Position numbers and translations under genes: made by a program. 64,000 bases of DNA from Margaritifera margaritifera. Lineage: Eukaryota; Mollusca; Bivalvia; Unionida; Margaritiferidae. Below are positions 12,901 through 24,900 of the stretch, piece by piece (position 1 is the first letter of the stretch; every line of letters begins with the position of its first letter). The stretch is taken from contig JAQPZY010000911.1 of the NCBI GenBank assembly GCA_029931535.1, forward strand, positions 620,001 through 684,000, written 5' to 3'. The notes under the pieces are model-generated. The model did not search any database. It was given only the letters and a program-made list of their open reading frames with translations, and was not told the origin of the DNA.

Positions 12901-15900
12901 CAACCCTGCCCTCTTAACTGCAGATATGGTGCCCCCCATCCACAGGAGGAAAAGAACCTTCCTAAAACAATAGTGCAACATCTGCTAGCCGGCTTTGTCA
13001 CAGCTCATTCTGTTACCTCATCCACAAATGCTTAGGTCTGAACTAGGGAGTTCACAAACTCTTCAAACTCTTTGTCAGCCTCCACCTGTGTTTGGATGTC
13101 TAGCTGGGAGAGGCTTATCTTTGTCAGGCTATACACCCCTATGTGGTGTTTTTTGCTATGTATGACTATATTGGTGTGTTGAAACTCCCTTCCCTGTGTG
13201 AGGCTCTCAATGTATAGCTTATGCTGTAAGTCTGCCTACACCCTTGGCCCTTTGGGATTCTACACTCTCTGCTCACAGGATAGAGTATATATTGGGGTGT
13301 AAGCCCACAAACTCATTGGTAGGAACTCCCGTTATATTTATCCTTAAACTTTGCTACCACCATCTTGTTAGGGTTACTATCTAGGGGATGACCTTCTGGG
13401 AAGTCACTCGTATCATAGAGGTCGGCATCTTCTGACATGTTTTCCATCTCTATCTCCAACAGAAGGTGGTTGGTAGAGAGCAGCTGGACTTTAGCACCGT
13501 AACATGCCTTTATGTGGTTATAGTAAAGTCATACATCAAATATTTTGTTAGATCAAGAATGGCCCAGCATGTGTAGATGGGACAATTAAGACTGAGTCTG
13601 GATTTGGATCAGTGTACTGCCACAAGGTTATCCTTAAAGATCTTGAGGGTCTGGAAGGCTGCATCGACAATTAGGTGTCGCAGCGCTTGTTGAATCTCAC
13701 TGACCCTCATGCTAAGGCTGGTAAAGAGCTGGAGGTATTGGTAATGTATGACTTATCACTCCTTCAGCAGATTAGGTACCAGCTTTGTACATCCAGTGTA
13801 ACGACCTCCTAATTTGTTTATCAAACCGTGCTGGTAGGTACTTTCGGAATAGTCGTAGACTCAGGGGCTAGAGGGTAGTCACTGTGAGCATCATACAGCT
13901 CTGCTGGATATTCCAAGTTCACCTCAAGAAGGTAAGCCATGGGAGCATCTGGGGCTATGCTACTTAAATCAAAATTTCGGGGTTGACCCAGCAGTGGCCA
14001 CCCGTGGGCAGGCTCTGCATCATGGCCTAGCCATAAAGGTTGTTATAGTGCAGGTCAATGATCCAGGTGGAAGGTTTGGAGGGATCATAGTCTCGGCACA
14101 TGGGGTTATTGGCCTTTGCATATCGCTTACTCACAATGGGGATACCGCCTTGAAGGCCTTGTTCAGCAAAGAGATGCATATAATGTCTGTCAGCAGCTCG
14201 AGCTCTGTGCCTGTGCTTTTAAGTAGAGCATCCTAGCTCATCCCGGGGATGCTAAAGTAGTGGGGAGGGTCGATGCCATATGTCTTCATACAGGTGACCT
14301 AGAAGACTTCAGAGATGTCTGCCAGAAGGAGCATGTCTGTCTTAAGGTAAAGGTCATGAACGTCTCCCATTGTCTTGCAGTCAGAGGTATTCCATACTTT
14401 CTGAGTCTGCTGATAGTCCTCCGAGGATATACCCATACGGTTAATGGTTTTGTGGGGGATAGCTGTGTCTCATCAAAATGACCCCACCCATCCATATACT
14501 TGTACGGATAGAAACCCTTGGTGGTTAGAAGGGCTACTTCATGTGCGGTATGTCGATGGGTGATGTGGAAGCCATCCTGGGGGTCATCAGCCAGCTTGGA
14601 TAGGCTGCAGGGTAAGAACTGATAGCTGTCCATAAACTGGAACTGGCCTAAGGAAAAGATCATATACTTTTCCATGTTGTTGGGAATGGCATTGATGTCT
14701 GCCATTGAGGCAATCTCCAGATGGCTGTCATAGTTCCTCAAGTTGTGGAAGATAACAGAACTTTAATTTTTTCTGGACTTAGTCATAGCTGGAGGTTACA
14801 GCTGTTATGGGCGGCTCATCTATCAGCCGATGATGTGGCAGTGATCTCTCACCCGGTCATCACCCAGGCACATTTGGCAGATGTTACAGACCTTAGCCAC
14901 ATCAAATGCAACAGTGTTGGTTGGCGTCATCACCAAAGGGTGAGGTTAAGAGCCTCAAGGTCAGCATAGATAACATAGGAAATGGCCATCTGATGAAAGA
15001 GGCAGCAGCAGCAGACATGCTTTTGATCTTTGTGCTTGCTACTGCTATACACCATTCGGGAAAGGTCTTTGATCCATATGTAGTGTTGATTGTCATTAAC
15101 AGCAGCAGCAGGTTGATGGTTTTATCCAGAGCTTTATCGGAGATGTGTATGGGATAAAGAGCATGGTCCCATCCAAAGACGTTTACTGCAGTGGTAGTGT
15201 TAAGGGTTTCAAACTTGGTAATGTCGGAGACCTTGAGCTTGTCAAATCATAGCATTCCCAGATACTTACTGTAATTGCTGTTACAATTGGTGTAGTCATT
15301 GGCAGAGTAAAGGGTGGAAAGAATGGCCCATTCAGAACATCGGACATCATAGTTTTCTACGTTGACAACGGCTCTCTTGGAGGATACACTTGGGTGTAGG
15401 TGTATGTCCCTTGCCTCAAAATGGCCAGTACTGTGAAATGTAGAGTTTTACTTTGTCACATCTGACAAGCCGCCAGCCTGAGCTCTTGTTCGTAAACGTT
15501 TCCAGTCACTCCTTGATCTTAGCTATTGTCTTAGCTACCATCATCGGCCAATAGTGCCACTTCTGTTTGGCTGGCTGACAAATAGGCTGGCATGGAGATA
15601 GCTTCCCCTTCTGCTGTAATCTTTTCCAACTGAGCCTTAACACTAATTTTAAACTTGACACACTTCTTTCCAATCTCCTGTGTCAGGATGTTGATCAATT
15701 TGGGGGTCATGGCCCTGAGTAGTTTGGAGAGGTCTACTTCTAGAGGGTGGCCTCATGGTATCACAGCTTGATAGTTGACAATGATTTTATCCTTTCTAGA
15801 ATGACGCTCTTATTGTATGAGAGTGGACAAAGACAGTCATCTAGCAGGGACTGGGAGCGGGGCCTTTGCTTCCTTGGTGGTTTTCCGCCTGGCCCATCGT

Positions 15901-18900
15901 TTAGCTGCTTTGGATAGCCTCGGGGCCGATATGGGTGGCTGCCTCAGAGCCGGTGTGGGTGGCTGCCTTGGAGCCGGTATGAGTGGCTGCCTTAGAGCCA
16001 GTGTGGGCTTTTGCTGCCTAGGGGCTGACATGAGTCACCCAGTAGCTGCTGTGCTTGGGCAGTCAGTATATCATCATATTAGCTCTCAGTGATCTGCCCC
16101 TCCCTGAGCAGGGTGTTCATTCACTCAGTGCTATGCATGTCTATAGTGGCGATGGTATCCTGTAGTGTACTGCCAATCTGTAAATGAAAAATCGCTGCTG
16201 GTGGCTGGTGGCTGCCGCTGAGGGCAGACGTATGCAGCTTTGTATGCTATTGTACCTGGCCTTTCTCTTAATAGGTGATTGGTGAGGTCAGGAGGAGATA
16301 TGCTCTTGCTCCAGTGCGGTTCTAATATGGCCGTAGGTTGCCTTGCACGTGGGATGGGCCTTGACCATAAGCTTGCTAAGGACCTTCCTATACTGTCAGC
16401 AGGCCTTTAGTTCTGTGCATCTTAACTTGTCGGCCTGGTGACCATCTCCACATCTGTTGCATATGCGATGGACAGCAAGAATCCCTGCTGTGCACTTCCA
16501 ACAGGTCAGGAGTTGGATCCCTTCTCTCTATCTCTGAGCATGAATAGTGCAGTAAGTGTTAAAGCATTTCTTCCTGCAGGGGGTTGTATGGCCTAAGGGC
16601 ATCCAGGTGCATATCTGAGTTTCTTTGCAAGCCTTGGTTTATGATGGTATATCATAGGAACATGCATCTCTAATTGGTGTGTTGTTGATCACTTGTTACC
16701 TGATGTGATTGGTCTTTGTTAACCTTAGCCACCTTCTTTACAGCTATCATGTCTTCTAAAACCTTTAAGCCTAACAAGCTTTTCTTTCCAAGATATATAA
16801 AGTCTTCCATCTCTTTGGCAAATGTCTTCAGTGGGATCTTCTGATGTGGAAGGTAGTGATATGTATCCCATGCATAATGTACCCCGTCCGGAGGTATCTC
16901 ACATAAAGAGCAACTACTGTCACTGGTTATCCTGCTTCAAGCAACAACAGCACCTGACTCACCTTCCACCTATACTCGCTTAATGTCATGACGGTATCCC
17001 CTAGACCCCAGGTGTCTCTAATTGGTGTGTTGGTGATAGTCACTCACCTGATTCTATGCTAACATAACTGCCAGAGACCTCCCTAAATCCACCCTCCTTG
17101 CACCTCCATCCACCCAGCAAAGGCTCACGGGGTCTAGTAAAAATGTTGCTGCTCTGTGACTTAGCAAAATGTCATTGTATGTGGTCTGAAATTCCCACTG
17201 TACCACTACTACTCTGGACTAAAGCTGTGTTGTTTTACACAGGCCATGAAAAGTACATGTGGTGGGCTCTATCCTAGGTTTGTTTTTACATTGTACATGT
17301 ATGCATACCTTTTAATGAGGCTTATAATGTAAGGAACTAAGTTTTTATGTAAAACATTATGTCATTATGAACTATTTCTCTGCTTCTATTTAGATTTAAA
17401 AATAGAAAAATGAGGGTCAAATTTAAAATTTACAATATAAAATTAAAACCACCCACATAGGTCTGTCATGATCAATAGAAAACATTTTGAACTGGTGTAC
17501 TTCTCAGGCCTCCCAACCATCCCTATATTTTATATATATCTCGATCAAATCCCTATGTTTTTTGGATCCCTGTCTCATTTTCCTACAGTTTTTCCAAAAT
17601 CCCTGTCATATACCATATGTACTCACTTATAAGTCAGGTCCAGCTGCAAACAACATGGGCTCTAATCTTCCATTGTATAATGCATTGGCAGATCAGGATC
17701 TATGTTGTTTGTTCTACTGATTACTCCTAACAAACTGCATAGACCCAGATCTGCTGGTGCATTATGCTATGGCAGATCTAGGTCTATGCTGTTTCCAGTT
17801 GGACCCAACTTATAAGTGAGTATAGACTGTATGTATATTTTGGTGGAAGAAGCACATGCCAGTTTTTCTCACGTCTTTTTCAGCAAAAGGATAAAAAAAA
17901 TTGGTCAAGTACATGCTGCACAAAATATGGTTCATGCATTTGTATATTTTGTGAGACTGACAAGTATTTATTTAAGCAGCAGTACTGGATTCTATGGCCT
18001 CAGACCACAATTATTTTTCTTTATATGTTATGTGTAAACCATTCATTATAGCACAGTTGTTACCATGTATACTCATAAGTCAAATCAAACTGCAAACTGC
18101 ACCGACTTAGATCTACTGTCGCATAATATGCTGACAGATCTGGGTCTATGCAGTTTGCTCTGAGTAATCAGTTGAGCAAACAACATAGACACTGATCTGC
18201 TGGCGCATTATGAAATGGCAGATCTGGGTCTATGTTGTTTACAGTTGGACACAAATTGATAGAACTAGAACATGAAATTGTGAAAGTTTCATCATGGGTT
18301 GACTGGTTTATTTTTGTGTATTGATGTGGTAAACAGACAGACTCAAGGAAAGAAACAAAAAGTACTTGACTGACCTTCAGTTAGGTGGCATTTTACATAT
18401 CACTATGTTCATTGCAGAGCAGACAATTTTAACAATCTATACATTGTAAACATTGAAGTCTACCCTTTTATTATCAACATAGCTTGTAATATTCAAAATA
18501 AGTTGGCTATGAAATAAACCATCGAACTTGGTACTATTTTTTTTGAATATTTTCCTGATTTTGGTCAACTATGACGGGAGCTAATTGTGGTCTAAGACCT
18601 TATATGTTAACATTATTTCAGTACTACTTTAAAACATGGTGTTCAGTTGCTAATATTAGCATGTCTTTATCCCTATTTTGTATGATTTCTCTATAAAATC
18701 CCAAGTTTTTCTTATATTTTTTAGATCATATGCCCTTAAAAATCCCACTAATTTTGCAAAATATGGCTGGGAGGCCTGGTTTCTTGGACACTGTGTGAGA
18801 TTCCATGGGTGTAACATTGATTTATGTTGACAAGGCAGTAATATGTACAATTTATGTAACTACACGTTTGTCTGTCTGTACTTTAGAGTAAATTTATACC

Positions 18901-21900
18901 TAATAACTAATATTTTGTAGATTCAAACATTTACAATTTGCTCAGATGTGATTTTAACTGGAGTGATGCAGGAGTAACAATTCTAGTGCAAACAGGGCAA
19001 CAGGAATGTGGATAAATTGAATTTAAGGTGCATTATAGTAACTTGTGAGCAGATATGAAACAGAAGCTAGTTAGAAACTAAGGACTGCTTTGTGTATGCT
19101 GCATTAAATGGACAATTGAAGGACATGATTTTTTGTACTTCCATGAATTGTACAGATTGATTTGCTTTCATTTCAGTGCCAGTGCAATACTAAATGACCC
19201 ACATGTGAAGACACACTTGTCAAAGTTTATTGCAGAGAATGAGATTTTACTGTTCCAAAAAAGCTGTAAAGAGGACCCAAATAGGTCTTCCCCTAACCCA
19301 AATATACCCAATTTGAAGTTGAAAGCTGCAAAAGGGCTGAATGATCTGGGTTCTAAACCAGTTAGCCCTCAGGTGTCAAAGAAACAGAAAACCAGTCCAG
19401 AACAACAAGACAGTGGACTTAGTATAAACACATCTAATGGTAGGTGATGCATGGATAAATGTCTTCTTTTTCCAGTTAAATAATAGATTTTTTTCAGAAC
19501 TCGTGCTCAATTTGAAAATGATAGAAATATGTCATAGTTACAAAACATACTGTATGTACTCGCTTATAAGACGAGCCCGAACTGCACAGAAACAGATCTG
19601 CCATCGCATAAGGCGCTGGCAGATCTGGATCTGTGCAGTTTGTTAGGAGTAATCAGTAGAACAAACAACATAGACCCCAATCTGATGGCACAATATGTTG
19701 TTTGCATTTGGACTCCACTTATAAGCAAGTAAGAATGGTAAATATGTAGATTGTGTTGTTGTTCAGTTATTTGAGTTAAAATCATCATCATCATTGCCAT
19801 CAGTGATGAAATGCTCATTTATTCTCATGATTACCAATTTTTTTTGCTTTTCCCCAAATTGTAATTTTTTCCATTCATACTTAAATTCATGGATGTTGAA
19901 AGTAGTCCAGTTGTTTCCACAGTATAAATAGCATTCATTGGATCTTTAAATTTTTGGTTTGTAGCTACCACAAAATCCATGAAAAATGGTACCCCATGAA
20001 AAATAGTGAATTCACAGTAATAGGTCTAATACTTGGACTGAATTGGAAATCTTTACTGTAACATTTGTTATTTATCCAGTACATGATAACAATTGAATAG
20101 CCTAATAAAGTACAGGTGTCAGCAAAAATCCCCCAAAAGAAAAGACATGTAGTGTTCTAGGTTCAGACAAATTTTGTAAAATGTCCAGAGAGCTGCTTCG
20201 TTTTCAGACTCCCAGAGTGCAGAGAAGGAAGGAAACAGTGATGAGCAATTGTCTGACTACTCAGATGACTTTGATGAATCATCCGAAAATGGTGAGTCTT
20301 AAATCAAATTCATGTTGTCTGTTAACAAATAGCAATGGATGTATAGAACACCACTTTCTACATGTGCCACACTGTTCATATTCTTTCAGAATATATTGCT
20401 GCCATATCTGTGTTTTGACCCCTAGGTCATAGTCTTCATGGATTAATACACAGAGAAGCTTGACTGGCTCCTACTTTTGCTTGATATGTATGAATTTAAA
20501 TCCTATCAAAGAGGGTAAAGGAACCAGATTAAATGTGGCACCTTATGATGTTATTAGTCTTGTGTTCCATCACTGAATATAAAGAATCCATGAGATTCTA
20601 CACTAAAGACACATAAGAGCAGAACTTAAGATTGACAGTGCACATGCACCATTCCTGCATTATTTTTTCATTTGGCACACCTGCTTTAGAGTCAGGGAGC
20701 CTGCAAGTGCAGCATGGAGTCCTCACTTTGATTCATAAAGTTTTTGAGTCAGTCATTATTTTCATAAAATAACACAGCACTTCTAATAATTTTATCTATT
20801 TCTAACAATTTACTGATTGAGGCAAAAGATCGTAAAATTTCATACTAATGAATGACCACATATTTCACAAGTCTTGGTCAGTGAGATATTTTGTGTATGA
20901 CATGACAAAAATGTATCAGAACAATTGTCTTTGTGACCCAAAACTAGGATATCCAACTATTGAACTCTCCTACACATGGTGCATACTGTAACCAATCATT
21001 CAATAATATCAGTTGATTGCTAATCTTGTTTGAGCAAACTTTATTGCTCTCTGAGGTCTGATATCAATTGTTTTGATGTTAGTTCCATTTGCTCTCACCC
21101 ATTAACAAAAGAAAAGCAGTTATTTGGCAATTCATATTCACTGGATATAATGGACATGAAATAACTGTAATATTTGATCCACTTAATAAATTTTATATAT
21201 TGCATTGCAGATATTTATACACCTCAGTAATTATGCAGAGCGCTTGTCTTGGTCTAAATCAAACCAGTACTTAGCTTTTTAAAATGTTATTTTATACATA
21301 ATTTATCTGTTGTGTTAATTCATTATACTCGCAGTTCAAGAAGAAGACATTATTAGAAGATTGACATCTGTGTATCTATGCATCCATCCATTTTGTCCAG
21401 ACTGTATCTCATATTTCAATACACTTTTTGAGACCAAACTTGTAGTATTGGTCATCTTGGAATAGGGATGTGTTGTTCACCTGAACTAAGTTGTTGTTAT
21501 CTACAGTCCAACATCCCATAATGGTTACTTCCCTTTGACAACTGCCTCTCTTATCAAGTTGGTGTCTGATTTTACAAATATTAAAATTTTACATCCCTTA
21601 ACCACAACCTTATTTATGAAGTCAAAAATCTTTCAAGCCTTAGGTGGTCCATATTCTATTTTTACCTTTTCTATCTCTGGAATTACTTTATTTCATGGTT
21701 TTGCAAACAGTGACATTGTCATTAGTACTTAAAATCATTGGCTGGGAATTGTGTATTTGTTGTTCCTATGATTGGAATTGTGTATTGTTCTTTCCACAGG
21801 ACCATTGTTCATTTGGTCTTTACATTTGTGACTTACAGTAACAACAACATGCACAAAAATTGATACAATATATAGTTGCTTTTATGTTGAGTCTCACTGC

Positions 21901-24900
21901 AAACTTCATAGACCCAGATCTGATGGTGCATAATGCGATGGCAGATCTGGGTCTATGTTGTTTGCAGTTGGACTTGTCTTATAAGCAAGAATATATGGTA
22001 CCGCACGAAAATATTGAATTCACAGTACATACATACATACATACATCCTTTCCAAGGTTTTTTCAGCATTCTTTAAACATTTTCAACATAGACTCTCATC
22101 TGCCATCACATAATGAACAATCAGATCAAGGTCTATGCAGTTTGTTAGGAGTAATCAGTAAGACAAACAACATAGACCCAGATCTGCTGGTGCATTATGC
22201 AACAGCAGATCAGGGTCTGTGCTGTTTGCAGTTAGACTTGCCTTATAAGCAAGAATATATGGTATCGCATGAAAAACAGTGAATTCACAGTATGTACATA
22301 CATCCTTTCCAAGGTTTGCTCAGTATTCCTTAAATGTCATCACTATAATTTTAATACCTTTTTGTTTTTAAACTATAGTTCCTGCTAACTAACAACTAAA
22401 CTAAACTTTTTTCTTTGTTTCAGACATTCCAGAGGAGCTTGAAAATGATGAGAGAGAAGTTCAGGATGAGTATGCAGATGATTTTGAAGACTATGACTCT
22501 AGCGAGGTGCTTGTAACAACTTTTAATCTTTGAATTATACCCTCCCCCTCCCACTGAGCAGTATTATTGTTCTAATGCTACTTCCATTCCCACAGTAAAA
22601 CACCTCCATTATTTTGATGATATGTGTCCCCAACTTAAAGATGATATATTGTCTAAGACAATGACAACTTAAAGATGATATATTGTCTAAGACAATGACA
22701 ACTTAAAGATAATATATTGTCTAAGACAATGACAACTTAAAGATGATATATTGTCTAAGACAATGACAACTTAAAGATGATATATTGTCTAAGACAATGA
22801 CAACTTAAAGATGATATATTGTCTAAGACAATGGCAACAAGGTATGAAAACCCTGGCATAATTTACTACTTAAGTTTATGTAAAAGTTATAAATAGAAAA
22901 TTGGGAACATATGCCTTTCCCTGTAGAATCAAATTTACAACTGAAATTCCTGCTTTAATATGTATTCATATTTGTTTTCTCCTGGAATGCCATCCAATAC
23001 ATAATACAGAAAAGTGTCTTAAAGCTTGAGCAGACTGGTACATACATTGGATATTATCTATATAATACAGAAAAGTGTCTTAAAGCTTGAGCAGACTGGT
23101 ACATGCAATGAATATTATCAATATAATACAGAAAAGTGTCTTAAAGTTTGAGCAGACTGGTACATGCAATGGATATTATCTATATAATACAGAAGAGTGT
23201 CTTAAAGTTTGAGCAGACTGGTACATGCAATGGATATTATCAATATAATACAGAAAAGTGTCTTAAAGCTTGAGCAGACTGGTACATGCAATGAATATTA
23301 TCAATATAATACAGAAAAGTGTCTTAAAGCTTGAGCAGATTGGTACATGCAATGGATATTATCAATATAATACAGAAAAGTGTCTTAAAGCTTGAGCAGA
23401 CTGGTACATGCAATGAATATTATCAATATAATACAGAAAAGTGTCTTAAAGCTTGAGCAGATTGGTACATGCAATGGATATTATCAATATAATACAGAAA
23501 AGTATCTTAAAGTTTGAGCAGACTGGTACATGCAATGAATATTATCAATATAATACAGAAAAGTGTCTTAAAGCTTGAGCAGACTGGTACATGCAATGGA
23601 TATTATCAATATAATACAGAAGAGTGTCTTAAAGCTTGAGCAGACTGGTACATGCAATGAATATTATCAATATAATACAGAAAAGTGTCTTAAAGCCTGA
23701 GCAGACTGGTACATGCAATGAATATTATCAATATAATACAGAAAAGTGTCTTAAAGCTTTGAGCAGACTGGTACATGCAATGGATATTATCAATATAATA
23801 CAGAAAAGTGTCTTAAAGCTTGAGCAGACTGGTACATGCAATGAATATTATCAATATAATACAGAAAAGTGTCTTAAAGCTTGAGCAGACTGGTACATGC
23901 AATGGATATTATCAATATAATACAGAAAAGTGTCTTAAAGTTTGAGCAGACTGGTACATGCAATGGATATTATCAATATAATACAGAAAAGTGTCTTAAA
24001 GCTTGAGCAGACTGGTACATGCAATGGATATTATCAATATAATACAGAAAAGTGTCTTAAAGCTTGAGCAGACTGGTACATGCAATGGATATTATCTATA
24101 TAATACATTTGAGAAGAATCAGCATAGATCATTATGCAAAATCTCTGGAGGTAATGAAACTGAATTATAAGAACTTAAGTGATCCTATAAAAATTGTATA
24201 TAGGTATCATTTACATTGCAGTTACACGTGCTTCATCACTACTGCAGATCTTAATTGCCTCCCCATCCCTGAATCCTATATTTTATTTTGTTGCAACTGC
24301 CTTTTGTTCATGGATAGAAAAGTCAAACTGATTCCACTGATCAAGTTTTCTTATTGTGTCTCAGCCAGATTTAAAAATGTCGTACTTGTTATTATTCATC
24401 ATATTTCTCAAAAATATACAAACTTATATTCAGCTACCATGAATCATAACATTATTAGCATCATGTAGTATTTTAAACAACACAGTAACTGTGGTATTTT
24501 TTTTTTAATTTGATGAACTGATGATCACACAAATGTATACTACCTTCTACTAAAGTGCTGATGTACTACTTTTTTGGTGTAAAATATTTTTCTTGTATGT
24601 TTTTCTTTTTTTAGGATTTGGATGAACTGGTGACACATGCCAAAGAAGCACAGGAAATTGTTGTGGAGGATAATTATTTTGCTGATGACAAATGCTATGA
24701 ACTCCATCTAAACCAGACAGTTATATTCAGGGAGTAAGGGATTTTGTCTGTTTTGAGGAGGAAGATGATTATCCTATTTTTTACCTAGTTGGCATGTTTG
24801 TCTGTCTGTCTCTTTTTTTTCTTAGCTCACCTGACTGTAAGGCCAAGTGAGCTTATTGTATGGTCCTACATCTCTCATGTGTCATCCATCATGCATCATG

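Larger units (their letters stand above)
8980..17060. mobile_element. Polinton/Maverick (virus-like DNA transposon) relic
   Basis: Degenerate genes of the Polinton type occupy about 8 kb. On the - strand there are structural or membrane proteins (9.0-11.7 kb), then an rve integrase on the + strand (11.8-12.9 kb), then protein-primed DNA polymerase B on the - strand (13.0-16.0 kb), then an unassigned block (16.1-17.1 kb). All frames are broken by stops and frameshifts. The region is more GC-rich than its surroundings. No packaging ATPase, adenovirus-type protease or full major capsid gene was recognised, so the copy is incomplete or rearranged. Terminal inverted repeats were not identified, so the boundaries are approximate. 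It lies in the 14.1-kb NEK intron next to the PLE. Confidence 0.85.

Noticed and set aside
13994..14236. + strand frames across the PolB region
   Set aside because: They are the opposite strand of the degenerate polymerase gene.
22631..22836. CRISPR-like array
   Set aside because: The 34-bp units are directly tandem with no variable spacers, in an animal intron.
23636..24468. Open frames with repeated MSRLVHAM-type peptides
   Set aside because: They are translations of the 61-bp array, with no start context or homology.
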